This document shows, piece after piece, positions 13,342-27,161 of a DNA stretch of 36,846 nt. A program made the position numbers and the translations under genes. This DNA comes from Plasmodium brasilianum (lineage: Eukaryota; Apicomplexa; Aconoidasida; Haemosporida; Plasmodiidae). The notes below the pieces were generated by a model. The model made no database searches and had not been told where the DNA came from. It saw only the letters and a program-made list of their open reading frames with translations. Position 1 is the stretch's first letter; each line of letters starts with the position of its first letter. The stretch lies in assembly GCF_023973825.1 (NCBI RefSeq), contig NW_027122941.1, positions 1 to 36,846 on the forward strand. Reading direction: 5' to 3'.

Positions 13342-14232
13342 ATGATGGAACGTAAAATTAAGTCAACCATGTTCATTAAAATTTCTGTATTAATCATCTT
13401 AAATTTGATATATCATTTTAACATGGATGAGGTATGATAATACTATTTAAGCATATATGCTTATTAATAATTTCCAAGTTTAATTTTTATAAATATTAAT
13501 TTTTTGAGAGAAATGATTTATTCCTTTAAATAATTATTTTTTGCTATTGTTTTTTAGAGAGTATTTAATAGATCTATGGATGAAAGTTACGAACCTGATA
13601 GATTAGATACAAAAAATTATAGAATACTAGCAAAATGTATACATAACAGCGATTCATATACTTTAGGGATAAAAAAGAATATGCCAAAAACTACAGAATA
13701 CAAAAAAAAAGATATATCTAAAAATGAGAAACTGGACAAAAAAAAAAACAAACAATTAAATAGAAGTTTATTAAATAAGGCACAATATTATACAGAAGTT
13801 ACAGATTATAATAAAGGAATGTTTGATGGAAAACATTTCCATTTTGAAAAAAAATGGGTTAAAAAAAAAGATTATGATCATTATCTTGAAAGAAACAGGA
13901 GAATTTGTGATATATCTTTAAAAAAAATAAAATTTAGAAAATATGGAATTGGGATTTCTATGTTTCTTATTTTTCTCTTGCTGGGAATAGGAATACCCGT
14001 ATTACCAAGACTGGAGTCTTTGAAAAATGCATGGGACAGTATTAAGAATGATTCAGTATGGGATCCTTTTAAAACATTTATAGATCCATTGATACAGGGA
14101 AATGAATACTATATTTTTATAGCATTATTTAGCGTGCTTATGATTATGTTATCTATTATGATTATAATAAGTACTTACAAGATCTTAAGAAATAATGAAA
14201 AATATAATAAAATTAAGTTAATAAATGAGTAA
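13342..14232 (+). CDS. Fam-m-like exported two-membrane-span protein, two exons
   Basis: Exon 1 is 13342-13431, donor GTATGA at 13432. Exon 2 is 13558-14232, acceptor TTTTTTAG. The product is 254 residues from the first of two tandem ATGs. The second ATG (13345) gives 253 and aligns better with sisters that begin ME. A hydrophobic leader covers about residues 10-25. RILAK at 52-56 is a PEXEL-like motif with Lys instead of E/Q/D at the fifth position. The middle contains LLNKAQYYTEV, GKHFHFEKKWVKKKDY and ERNRRICDISLKKIKF, a block I recognise from P. malariae fam-m proteins; the l/m naming is from memory. Membrane spans lie at about 160-180 and 214-237, and the tail reads YKILRNNEKYNKIK. It lies 2.7 kb downstream of the fam-l-like gene on the same strand, which fits the fam-l/fam-m doublets I recall for P. 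malariae. Function is unknown. Confidence 0.87.
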
Positions 14233-16942
14233 AATGAATAATAAGGAATATATATGTTTATGTAATGAAATTTTCAATATGAATAATAAGTGTAATATTT
14301 TTGGTGATGTTCTTAAATAGAATACATATAATTTCTGAAATATTATAAATGCAAGCGAGTATATATGGTGTTTTAGAAACACAACATGAAAAATATATTT
14401 TCTTCGTTTTTTTTTGGATTTAAATATTTTAATAATTTTGTATCTAAACACAGAATATGATTTTATCTTAATAAATATTATGGAATAATGTATTTATTTA
14501 TATAATTAAATATATTTATATGAAAAATATGTGATTGTGCTTGAAAATTAATATAGTACAAAACAGATAATTATTTATAATTCTAGAAATTTATATTTGC
14601 TATAAAATGTTTTTCTTTCTATATTATAAATTGTAAACTAAAATTATTATTTATTCAGGTAAATAAGAAAATGTATTATTTTAAAATTAACAAGAAATGT
14701 CTCCTATGTTGTACTAAAAGATAGTGATGATATTTCGTTGCATTGATATGTATATGTGTATTGTTTTAGTTAATAAAGAACTTAATATATATTATAAATA
14801 ATATGCTATAAGTAAAATATGTTATAATATATATTGTTTGTAACAATTATTGTAATAAACTTCTAGACTCTCTTTCATCGTATAAAAGTAAAATTATAGA
14901 TATATTATAAAGTAATATTCCTTTAAGTAGGACACTTAATTTAGGATTTATCGATAATATTTTAATTTTACTATTATTATTATTTTATTTTATTAGTTTA
15001 CAAATATTATTAAATATAGAATTAATTATTTTTTAAGAAAAAAATATTTTTCAAGTATTTTAAAAAAAATATATTATTTTCCTCATATATATAGAAAAAA
15101 AAATTAAATTAATAGATTTTGAATTTTAAAGAGAAAATTTTTAAACCGTAGTGTTTTTTTTATTTACATTTTATATTTTTAATATATAAATGAAAGGAAT
15201 TTGTTTAGCACGGAAATTATATCTTTATGAAAATTAAATTATGTATAGATTGAATTTGTAGAACTGAATAAATAATGTTTATAGATTAATTCTGCTTAAA
15301 ATATTTTAAGTTTGTGTTACATAAATAAATTAGTAACTTATTACTATATTATTTTTATAATTTATTTTTGTTATGTGTCTTATAATGCAGTTCACCATAT
15401 ATATAATATATATTTTAATAAATTATTAATGTAGAAATAAAAACAACGATTAAAAAATATAACAGAATAAATTTGTTTTAATATTTATTAGATGTATGCA
15501 TCATTTGTTAAAACTTTTGTTTTACTAAATATACGATTACTATAAAGAAATGTTTGTGAAAAATATAACTAACAGATTGATCGCCGTTAGTACTATTGTA
15601 TTTATTCTTTTTATATAAATATGCCAATGTTTCAATAATTTTCTATAGTTTCAATATTATATATATTTTGTATTATTATTTTATGGGTCCTATTAAATAT
15701 AATGCAAAATGTATCATATCTACTTAATAGCTAAAATTCATATTTATAGTAAAATACAAAGATATACATAGTTATGTACAATGAAAAAAAATGCGTGAGT
15801 ATTGTGACGTTTTCAGTTAACAAATTACAATTATAACTGAAAATTTTATGCAATGAGAAATGTAATACCCCTTTTTTAAAATATCATTGTTATATGAATA
15901 TATAAGTAATAAGATGCATGGATACTATAAAAATAAATTCTATCTGAAAATGCAAGAATATAAGAATTATCTTTCTACTTATCAGATCTTATAAATATTA
16001 TCATGTTACTTCCTATTATATTATTAGGAATATGTTTCGTATTTTTCCATTTATATAAAGTAAAGAAAAACGAAATATAGAAACATAAATACCACTTGTT
16101 ACCATTATAATTTAATTTATAGAAAATTTAATAATTATAATATAGTGTTAAATATGTATATTATTTATCATGTATCGATTTTTTTTAATCTCTTGGATGT
16201 TATATATAAAATAGGGTATTAAGGTAGTAAAAAAATTATTATAATAATACTCAAGAAGAACATATTTATGAATTATTAACTAATGGTAAGAAGTTTTCCC
16301 AACAAAATTCAAGCAAAATTATAATGCATCTTTGTTAGCGTAAATCGTAAATGAGCTTTAAATAATGTCAAATAAAAGATATGTCAATAGAAGAAAAAAA
16401 TGTTAAAATTGTTATATAATTGGTTAAATCTTCAATTTTATAAACTGAAATAAAAAAAATAATAAAGATTTTAAATAATGTTATAAAGAAATAATATATA
16501 TATTTCTATATTTTGATTAATGTTTTCGTTTCAAGATTTTACATTTTTGATTTATATAATAATATTATTGATGTAGTTTTTAATGTTCTTTTATATTCTT
16601 TTCTTTCGTCTGCTTTAATACTTAAATAATAAATGTTATATTATATTATATTATTTTTTAATGTTATGCACGTTTAATTTAACTTCTTGTGTTATATATT
16701 TAAGTGTTAAAATTATTTATATAATATTCCAAGTAAAATATCTTGCATAAAGGCATTTTTTGACTAATGATGCTTAAAATAATAATGTATTTATGTTATC
16801 CTTTACGTTGGATAATTTTCGTAGACATATATACATTTATGATAGATAAAATTATTTATTAATAAATTTCTACATATGTATAACATATATACCACTAAGT
16901 ATCTATTTTCTATTGAAAACAATATAAACTGTGACTCTTGTA
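14233..16942. other. Intergenic region, left copy of a duplicated spacer
   Basis: No intact gene. The stretch aligns by eye, with many differences, to 31592-34304. Both follow a fam-type gene and end at the 3' end of a minus-strand PIR pseudogene. It contains a relic peptide at 15964-16080. Minus-strand frame 14218-14451 is a chance frame. Confidence 0.65.
15964..16080 (+). pseudogene. Relic of an unidentified membrane-protein gene, C-terminal end
   Basis: An open stretch of 38 codons ends at TAG (16078-16080). It reads as a hydrophobic span (MLLPIILLGICFVFF) followed by HLYKVKKNEI. A diverged version with the same ending pattern (GIFILFFFLYEVNKNNI then stop) is found at 33280-33414, the matching place in the second duplicated block. 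Upstream frames are broken by stops, though both copies keep traces of a KIS...NK..G.YK pattern. Two copies sharing a membrane span plus basic tail argue for a decayed gene rather than spacer. The family is not recognised. Confidence 0.4.
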
Positions 16943-18092
16943 TCACGTGTCTCCTTGAGGATGATAAGCCATATTATGAAAACTTCCTTCATTATTTCTA
17001 TTTACTTCATCATGTAGGTTTTGTAACGATTCTCATGTTTCTTCTTGAAATTTGTTAAGTTCAATTATTTTTTTCATTCGTAAATGACTATGTATCTATG
17101 ATTTCAATGGAGTAAACTATATGAAAATATATGTATATATACTTAAAAATATAATTGTTATGTGATCATAATTTTTGTGAAAATAACTTATACAATTTGT
17201 GATAAAATTTTATTAATTTTAATTGTAATATTTAATAACATTATATAAAAAAAATAAAGTGAAAGATATTAGTAATACAATAGCTGCTATTAAATTGGGA
17301 ACAAATATATAATCTGCATTTGTAGGTGCTAATATTTGTGGTAAACTATTGCATGGAGTCAATTTGTTCATTTTATCATCATATGCCTTCTTAAAATTCA
17401 TTAGCTCTTCACAAAAAGCGTTTTCATATATTTTTTTTGATATATTTCGTAATTTTCCTTATAAAGTTTATAACATTTTCTGATATTATCACAATAACTT
17501 GTATTATATACACTGCTTGTGCCATTATATTTGAGAAAATCTCTATAATACGTATATAGTTCTTTAATCTTATCTAAAACTTCCTTAGGTATAATTTTTA
17601 ATTCTTGAATGCATATATTTTCTGTTTCGGACGAAAATATTTTATATTCTTGAAAACAATTAGGATTCTTATTATATTTTTCATCTGCATTTATCCTATA
17701 ATTTGCGTATTTGCAACATCTGTTTCTATCCGATTTATATAGTTTCTTTATTTAAATTAAATATATACCTATCACTTGATATTTAGAGGTACAATTATCT
17801 CCAATTTTCGTACATTTCTTTCCAGGATTTTCAATATTGTTCCTGTCATTATCACTCTAAAATTTTGAGATCGTATCGTCCAACTTCTTTTTATATTTAA
17901 AATATAATGTAACAGTATTCTCCTGAAAATAAAAAAATATATAATGATTATATATAAATATGAAAAATCATATTCTCATAAAGTTTATATATATACCATT
18001 TCTAGAATATTGAATTCTTAATACAATTATATATATAATTATTATAAAATAAAAATAAATTTTACCTTTTCTTCTGTACTTCCATAGAACAT
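16943..18092 (-). pseudogene. PIR gene pseudogene, three exons recognisable
   Basis: Read on the minus strand. Exon 1 is 18092-18066 (9 codons, then donor GTAAA). Exon 2 is about 17922-17240. Exon 3 is about 17116-16943. Exon 2 carries the PIR pattern of spaced cysteines and aromatic residues, including SYCDNIRKCYKLY and FCEELMNFKKAY, then a membrane span before FFLYN. Exon 3 begins FTPLKS, as PIR exon 3 does (usually FTPxGSW), and ends HNMAYHPQ. Several lesions are visible: TAG at about 17859-17857, TAA at about 17754-17752, a frameshift near 17430 next to a run of eight A, TAG at 17098-17096 where the conserved Trp of GSW should be, and TGA near 17035. The exon 2 donor is also weak (GTTATT). 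PIR proteins are variant antigens on infected cells; this copy cannot make one, but it could act as a recombination donor (inference). Confidence 0.8.
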
Positions 18093-21000
18093 TGTATATA
18101 AGTGTACGTGAATTAAATAACAAAAATTAAATTTGTATCATATTAATATTTATATAAATGAAAAAAAAAATATAATATATTTATATGTGGTGTATTCCTT
18201 TTTTTAATACATAGAAATAAAAAAAAAGTGCTTACAAAAAGCCATTTTTACTTTTTGTTAATATTAAAATAAGGTACAATAGTTAGTAAAATATAAAATA
18301 AACTCATTTAATTGATAAAATAATTTGAAAAACAAGATTACTTTAATGTAAATGAAAAAAATATAGAAGAAAATACGCTTTCCTATTTTTTTATTTGTAT
18401 GGGGCTTATATAATTATTCTGATATATTGTACAAAGAAATAAATTAATTTTAGTTCATTATTATATACACTTTTCATTATATTGAAATATCTATATAGAA
18501 TCCATTTTGGTCTTCTAAATTATTATAAACAGATAAATATTAAAAACATAAAAGGTACATAATTTTTTTTTTCTTTTATTATATTTTTTTTATTCTTAAG
18601 GTGATGCCTTTCATAGTATTTCAATTCATATTTATAGGAAGTTTTAATATCAAAAGTATATTGGTCAAAAAGCTTAAATTCACAAATGTTACTAAAATTA
18701 AAATCAAATTAAATGAAAAAAAAATTTAACTAAAAGGAAATGTAGTTTATTAAAATAAGTAATTATGTTTTTTAATAAAAAATATATTTCTTCAAAAATT
18801 TTGTTTTAATTATAAATGTAAGATTCCATAAATTGAATATATGATGAATTATTAAATAATCTGTTTATTCTCTCCATTCTATTGTATTTGAATGTTAAAA
18901 TTTTACTTTTTTCTTTATCACCTTCAACATTGAATATTTTTTATTTTTATACTGGATATATAAATGTATACAAAAAAGTAAATATTTCTATAATATAATT
19001 GATTATAATTATATACAAAAAATAGAAAAGTTTAATAATTATCCTAACTTTTTTAATAAAATTTACTATTAAAATAGTTTGTACTTGGAAAATAACAAAA
19101 TCTTATATTCATATGTCAATAAAAATTTATTATTATAATCTCTAGAGAATACACTATATTAGTAATCATGTTTATGATAAATGTTTTTATATGCATATAT
19201 AATAAAATAGTTGCGAACATTAATATCATAATACTTTCAAATTTTGTATATGTTACTACTATTCTATTTATAGATATTATATCTCAGATGAGTTCAATAA
19301 CATAATGAAATTTAATTCAAGTTACTTAGAAAATAATAATTATTTCTACTTTTTTTTTATATATCATATTATTTAAAAATATTTTACTCTTATATAGATT
19401 TAATATAATTTATAAATCACAATATACAATATTATAATTCTCTCAATTTATTCATCATATAATTAAATATATTTTAAAAAGAATAAGAAAAGAATAAGAA
19501 ATTTGTTTTTTTATTATTAATATATATATGGAATGAAGAGTTTTTTTAATCACGAATAATGATTAAGTTAAAATAGCAGCATAATTATTATAATTGTTAA
19601 GTATTTTTTAATGTTATTTTATAATAGATATTCTTTGTTTCTTATTTTATTACTTTATTTTTCATAATATTATTTATTTTTCTTTATGTATTATCATATT
19701 GGGTTGTTTATAAAAATAAAATGACTTTTTTTAATTTCTATTAATGCATTTAATTAAATAGACCTGTTTGAATTTAATAATATACTAACTTATTATTAAA
19801 TATAATTTTAACCAAATATAAAAGGAACAAGATGATGTATCCATTTTTATAATGATTATAATGGAATTATTTGATACTTTATTATTTCTACATAGTGAAA
19901 TTTCACTGTAAGACTTTCGTGTATATGCATACATTTTTTAAAGTATTATAAATATTTTCAAGAATTATAAGAATACCTGTGAATCAGTTAATTATGTACA
20001 GAGCATTTTTTATTTTCTTATACTTATGAATATTTTATAGTGTACTCTCAATATTTATATTATTATAATTGTTAGTTTAAAATATATTTTTCATTTTATT
20101 TATGTGCATTAGTTTTTGCATAGTTTTTTAGTATTTTTTTTTTATTTTAGAAAAAATTATGTTACTTCAGAAACATTCCAAATAAAGTTTCTTTTATAAT
20201 GAAATTCCAATTTTTTTAATATTCATTTGTAAGAAATAATAATAATAACTATATATATATTATAGATATATGTTTTTGTTTTTGTTTTTTTAAATATATT
20301 ATTCCTCTTCTATTTCAGGAAATCATAAATAAATTAATGGTACATAATTTATGAATGAGCGGGGTTAATATGACAAATAAGAAAATTCATGATATAGAAT
20401 GAAAATGCATTCACTTTTTATAAATTTATTTTATATCATATAAAATACATTTAAACACACTGGAAGACAGTCTTGAGATAAAATACCAAGAAAGAATTAT
20501 TTTAAAAGTGTAATCTATATCTCATTATAAATATATCTGTTTAAAATGTATCTTCTCTGATTTAACTAATATCACTTTGAGAATTAGTAAATATATAAAT
20601 AAAAAAAATGCAACACCTGTATATTTCATTTATTACGCTTTACTATAACAATAAAAATGAAGACTTATATCGATGTAATAATAATAATTAACACTACAAT
20701 ATATTATCGAAGAACCTGTAATTATTAATTACATATGAAGGCATTATTAAAGTAACAATAGTAATATTATCATGTATATACAATATGAATTATTCCTTAG
20801 GGTGTTCAATTAAACCAATGTTTATATTATTTTTTTACATAATTGTAGTGATAACTGAATTTTTCACAAATTAATTGAATATATATTATATCTAAAATAT
20901 ATATATAATAATCTTTACATTTTATTTATTTTTTATATGATTAAAAGATTAAGTTATTGGACAATAATTAAGAAAATATTAATACATAATTTGTTGGATT

Positions 21001-24000
21001 TCTTTATAAATAACATTTATTGAGGATTAAATAATGGAAAGTTCATATATCATTTCTAAATATGATATGTACTATTATTCATGTATATTGCTAGTAATTA
21101 CATTAGATATAATAAATAATTTAATTAATGGGTTTTGACATAATTACCGAATTGTAAACAGTGAAAACCTTACTTTACTAATAACATATATTACTTGTTT
21201 TGTTTTTTAGTATGATTATTCTCTATTTTTTTAATATGTTTTTTGGTTCTATTAATTTATAACCATATATTTATGTTTTAGGACACTGATTTTATTATGT
21301 ACTAAACAAAGATATTAGGTAATATATATTACAGGAATTATTTAAGTCTTATTATGGGTGTAGCTATTCTTAAAACGTTTTAATATATTATTAATTTTTA
21401 TAAATATACTAAATTTGTATTTTTACTAATACCATATATTAAATAAATTAGTTAAAAAATAAGTATCTTGAAATAATTTCCTTCGGTTAATTTTACTTTT
21501 GTTTATTTTATAATATATTTAATATGAAACTTGATATAATAATATATTAATATATTTTAAATGTAACTAGTACTTGCATAAATATTTAATGAAATATTTA
21601 TGGATGTATATTATTAGCCACATATTACTTGTATATAATTGGAATAAAACTATGTTATATTAAGACATTCTAGAAAATGAAAAATTAATAAAATTTATGC
21701 CTTATGTATAAAAATAATAAATCTATATAAATTATTTTATTACGATAGAACTAATAATTATAATATGGACGTTTTATTATTCGCATTAAATTATGAAAAA
21801 ATATACATTAAATATCTAATGAGGAACTCAAATTTACGCCATATGTAACTAAATATGGTATGAAATATATTTAATGATATATAATTAGAGTAAATATATG
21901 AATATAATATATTTATTAGAAAGTGTTATATACCTTAGTTGAAATATTAATTTATTTGCTTATCTATTCAACAGATTAAAAGCATATGATCATAATTTTA
22001 TATACACTTCTATTGAATTATGTAATATAAATTTATCCGTAAATATTGTATTTGTTTATTTTCAACATATCGATGTATATATAAAAGAAAATTATACAAA
22101 CATATATATTGTTTAGAAATGAGAATGGAACTGATTTATGTGGTATATATATTCATTTAATAAATTACTATTAATTCATTTATGTAATTTTTAAATGAAA
22201 CACTTTTTTTCATTAAACTAATACATTCTTTTTATCATGTATTATTTATTTATTTTACTAATAAAAACATATAATTCATTAAACCACGTTTACTATGTGT
22301 GCATTTATTATTTTGTATTTGTGATAAGTAACTAATGAGACATTTTGGTGTTTATAAAACTTTATAAATGTAATATATAAAAGTATAATCATAAGAATTT
22401 AACCATTAGGACGTACAATATAAATTGAGAAATAATCTCATAAGATAAGAATTTTATTTACATTTTAATAATTCTTAATAATGAAGTATACATTAAAATC
22501 TGTTAATATGTAATTTTCGTATAATTTAAAATATTTCATTACGTTTAAAAAATATATATCTTTTATATTTCTTCAAATTATATTTACAGAATAATCCATA
22601 TCATTCCTTATAAATAAAAACATAATTAATCATCTGTAAAGCTAATTGCTATTTTAGCTCTCATCAAAAAATGCATAATAACCATTACCATCTAATGTAT
22701 ATCTCAATATACGTACAAAATCATAGTATAAAGATAAACTATAGATATTAAAAATAGATCTTTCTTCTTTTAATACGTTATTCTACATAAAAAATTATAA
22801 TGAGTTATAATATACAATCTATAATCAAGAGATAAAGTAGTTTTTGATTATGTATAATATTGGGGGATTCTAAATATATTGATTTATTAATATGATACTT
22901 TATTCTTTAGTTTATGAAAAATATATTACTATTACTAAAGATACGCAAATATTTATAAGAATAAAATTGAAATATTACAAAAATGATTAAAAAATAAAAT
23001 ATTTTTATTTTTTCCTCTTATAACTTCAATAAAAAAGAAAATTTTTTTATATTAAATATATTAATTATATAGTTAATTAATTTAGTCAGAATAATTCATA
23101 GAAGTATAATATATTTAATGTAATACATAAAAACAATTAAATATTATAAAAATAATTATATATTTTATAATTATTATAGAAAGACTATGATTTTAAATTA
23201 CTAAAATGGTAACTTATGAAATGGAAAGTACAAGTATTCTCGTAAAATAAAATAAATAAATTTATATAAAAAGAAAAATTATTAAGAATATTTTTAAAAA
23301 AGTATAAAAGTATCAAAACAAATTAAGCATTTTATTGTAATTGCGTGCTGCTCATTTTAATATCATTAGTTATTTCTTTATGGTTCATAAATGGAAAAAA
23401 TAATAAACTTAATTAAAATTATTGTTAAGGCCTTTAATTAAATAAAACATATAATGTAAAAAAAAATATATAAATGAAAAAAAGAATATAATATTCATTA
23501 AAAAAAAAAAATTCCAATATTATTTTTTTTTTTTTCATATAAAAACTAAATATTAAATATTTTTTTATTTCTTCTTTGCATCGTTATTAAGAAAGCATTG
23601 ATTTACTAGAACGTAAAAATTATTTGTATCAAAATATAAAAATAAAACCAAAATAAAACATTATAATTATGAATAAAAATAGAAATCAATATTAATTAGA
23701 AAAATAAGGAGAAAAGCAAAAATGTAATAATAAAACAATATATTTTTTTTTTATGCGTAATAAAGAATGAAGAGTAAAATCCCAGGAATATATATGTATA
23801 AGCTATAATAATACTTTATGTGTAATATTCTTATAATAACATGATAATCTCTTTATTCCTAATTTATAATTTATTATATGTTATTTTTTAAAATAAATTT
23901 TAATGAGAAATACATATTTACAGAAACATGAAAAATAAAATATACGTTAATATTTTATTAAATATTGATGTGATAAATAATACTGCAGTTAATTTATAAT

Positions 24001-25212
24001 TAGAAAAGAGAAAATATATAAGAAATATTGAAGAATATCTACAAAATTCTGAATATAATTATGTTATCAATCAACATTGTGTATACACAAAAGATTAAAA
24101 AGTTATTTTAATTACATTTTCCAAAATATGCATATATATTTAGACTGCATTAACTCCTTTTCAGCTGTATTTAATATAATATATTTATTATGCTACAAAA
24201 GTTAATAGTGCTTTATCCTGATTTTAAGAAAAATAATTTTTAATTTTTTTTTTAAAACGCTTTTATATTATATAATATATAGTATATATGCTTGTTTAAT
24301 ATATATATAAATAGTTTGATGCATAGAAAAATTCATACTGAGGGGACTGTATTGTTGAAAAAAAAATTAAATATTAACCTAAAACATAAAGTTTTCATTG
24401 AAAGAAGAAAACAATATTTAGTTACGTTATAAGGATTATTTAAGAAATTATAAGAAATAAAATAAACAATATATTATAACCCATATATTTTATCATTTTA
24501 AAAACCATGTATATTTTATGTTGCGTGTTTTTGTAATATTCCTTCTTCAATTACCTATTTTTAATATTTATAATATTATTTTTGTTAATTTTGTTAATGA
24601 GTGTATATTTCATTGTATTCCTTATGATGCCATAAATATATAGATAAATTTGTATGAATATAAATGGAAAAGATTCATCAAAAAAACTGTAATTTTTTAA
24701 TTTTATTAGATATTTACAATAGGATATATGCAAATATTTAAAATTACAATAGTGTTAAAAAAATTAAAAATAACAATTCATTACAATTTTAAAATTTTTA
24801 TGTAAAAGATGTTATTTCTTTTTATGAAAATACTCTAATTGTAATTCATTATATATATATATATATATAATAACGTGTGCTATGTTGTGTACATTTGTTT
24901 TATTTATTTGTTATTATATCGCATTAAACATATTAAAAGTATTAGTGTTTTTATTAAAATTATCAATATAGTAGAAAAATACAATTATAATTTTTTGTAC
25001 AAAATAAGTTAGATGATATTTTAACTAAGTAATATATACATATACGTGTAAAGATTAATGAAGAAAAAAACATCGGAGAAAACTGTTTGCATATATGTTA
25101 TCATTATTTAAGCATAAATAAATGAATAAATATATATATATATATAATATACATATGTAGCTCTCTATCATTTAGTATATATTTATCATCAAATTTAAAG
25201 GAAATTATAGAA
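18093..25212. other. Gene-free AT-rich subtelomeric DNA, 7.1 kb
   Basis: I find no gene, splice-compatible exon pair or clear pseudogene. Short open frames such as 24551-24733 on the minus strand show no domain. The first few hundred bases should contain the promoter of the minus-strand PIR pseudogene. The last few hundred should hold the promoter of the PIR gene at 25213; these include a TA tract at about 25131-25146. Confidence 0.65.
24850..24869. repeat. (TA)10 microsatellite
   Basis: A 20-base uninterrupted TA repeat, about 350 bases upstream of the PIR gene. Confidence 0.9.
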
Positions 25213-27161
25213 ATGGAAGAAATCGATTATGTATATTTTCATTTTTCGTACAAACAATAATTTATATTTCCTTATTAAAATAAAATATTTTACATCAAAA
25301 AACATAAGAATATTCACTTATTATAAGAAATATTTAAGTATTTAAACTATTCATATTTTATAATTTATTTTTAGGATAAAATTTTACAAAAGTTACCTTC
25401 ACATAAGATATATGATGCTTTCAATAAAGAGGTCACTGATACTCAATATAACAGCCTTTGTAATATATTTAATTCTGTAAAAGATGATTACAAAAATAAA
25501 ACTATTGATCTTTGTAAAAAATTTGCAAGAAATTTAGAAAATTTATCTAAAATAAGTACATCAGGGAACAAGTACGATAGTTGTTCTCATTATGTGTACT
25601 GGGTTTATGAAGAAATCAGGAAATTGTTTAAGAAAGAAGCATCAACTGATGATGTCAAAACTATTATTAAAAATTTTAATAAATTAAACACTTTTCTTAT
25701 TAGTAAATACGCAGTATTTAATTGTAATTATTATTTTTTTTATAATGACTTGTTAGAATTGGATAACAAAAGAGAAGAGAAATATTTACATGATTATTTT
25801 AAAAATTATAGTAGTATTAAAAGTAGTGCTAACTGTAAAAGCGTTGGAATTGATGATTATAAAAAGTACCTTAATGTTGTCAGAGATGTTTATAAAAGAA
25901 AGAAGAATAATTGTTGTTTTAATGGAATTTCGTTGTGTCAAAGTTATTTCTTGAATTGTAGTGATAATCTGGATCCAAGTAAACTCATATATACGTTAGA
26001 ATCTACAAGCGCTGATTGTAAAAAACTAGAAAATATATCTAATACTGAAACAGAAAAAGAAAAATTAGATTCTAGGGAATTCGAGGAATTTTTGAAGTCA
26101 ATTAATTTTACTTCATGTCCTGGTCTAGTTAGTGACGAGCCTTCAACATCTACTAGAATATCTACTTCAGGTAATGGTATATCTTCAGAGAGTAATATTA
26201 AAACGCATTCATGTAGTTTATTAGGAGCAAATATCAAGCCCTATATTACTGTGACTGCAGATATAGGCAAGGAAAAATTAGAACAATCTGAGGGTATTTC
26301 TTCTAGAGGACATATATCAACATTAGGTGGAGATTTAGCAAATACTGATAGTGGAACGAGAAGTAATGAAGAATTTAGTAGTAATTCTGAAAGGAATATT
26401 AATGTTTTTCCTGGAAAAAATGGAAAAAATGTTGATTTAAGATGGAAATTAGATGAAAAAGGAAAACTACGCTGTCCTAGTGACAAACCAGGGGAAGATA
26501 AAACAGGACTTTGTATGTACGTGGAAAAATTGGTTAACCAAGATATACTTGTTAGATTAGAGGAATCTGGTGGTTATCGTTTAAATAAGGGAAAGAAATG
26601 GCCAGCACAATCATTAAAAATAGTTCTTAAAAATGATAAGATAGGTCAGTTAGCGATAATTAACTCACAGGAATTAAGAAATCCTAAACATCTGCAAGCT
26701 TTAAAGGCTCATCAAGCAGTGACTACTAATATTAAAAATCCAAATTATCATGCACTTCCTAGAAATTATTCAGAATCTATTATATTACAGAATGCTTTTG
26801 TGCGTGCTTCCATTGTAGCTTCTTTAGTAATGGGATTAATTTTTGCGTTTTTCCTTTATTTTAAAGTAAATACCAAAATCCATTTCGTGCTATAATTAAA
26901 TTATGAGTTTCTATTTATAACAGATTTATTTTAAAATGTTTTAACTATAATATAATCACACTTAATATGTGTTACATCTTTTATTTTGTTTATTAGTTTA
27001 CTCCCTTTGGATCATATGTAGGTAAAATTAAAAAAAAAAAAAATAGACATAGATATAATTTAGCTGCTTTACATACTCAAGGATTATCAAAAAGATTCAT
27101 AAAACGAACTTATAGGCATTCTAACAGAAGGAGATTTAGTGTAGTATATATAGAAGAATGA
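25213..27161 (+). CDS. PIR (Plasmodium interspersed repeat) protein, three exons, long form
   Basis: Exon 1 is 25213-25230 (MEEIDY, donor GTATAT). Exon 2 is 25375-26865 (acceptor TTATTTTTAG, donor GTAAAT). Exon 3 is 26997-27161 (acceptor TTTATTAG). The phases agree and no internal stop is present, giving 557 residues. The start fits the PIR pattern: MEEIDYDKILQKLPS then IYDAF, followed by a Cys-rich helical domain with CSHYVYWVYEEIRKLF and CCFNGISLCQSYF (residues 1 to about 230). A Ser/Thr-rich linker runs from about 258 to 350. About 130 further residues with two cysteines (about 373 and 386) precede one membrane span (about 484-502). Exon 3 begins FTPFGSYVG and is strongly basic (KKKKNRHRY, HSNRRRF), as in PIR cytoplasmic tails, with Tyr replacing the usual Trp. 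No PEXEL or signal peptide is seen, which is usual for PIR. The product is expected to be a variant antigen at or near the infected-cell surface. It is longer than the PIR sizes I recall (roughly 250-400 residues). Confidence 0.93.

Noticed and set aside
16876..17058. Plus-strand open frame of 60 codons
   Set aside because: It lies antisense to exon 3 of the PIR pseudogene, whose FTPLKS and HNMAYHPQ patterns explain the sequence better.
18871..18894. TTATTCTCTCCATTCTATTGTAT considered as a fifth copy of the fam upstream core
   Set aside because: The TTCC...ATATAAT part is not seen upstream, and no leader exon follows at about 400-430 bases.
25944..26486. Two minus-strand open frames (25944-26237 and 26241-26486)
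   Set aside because: Both lie fully inside PIR exon 2 on the opposite strand and have no start, splice or domain evidence of their own.
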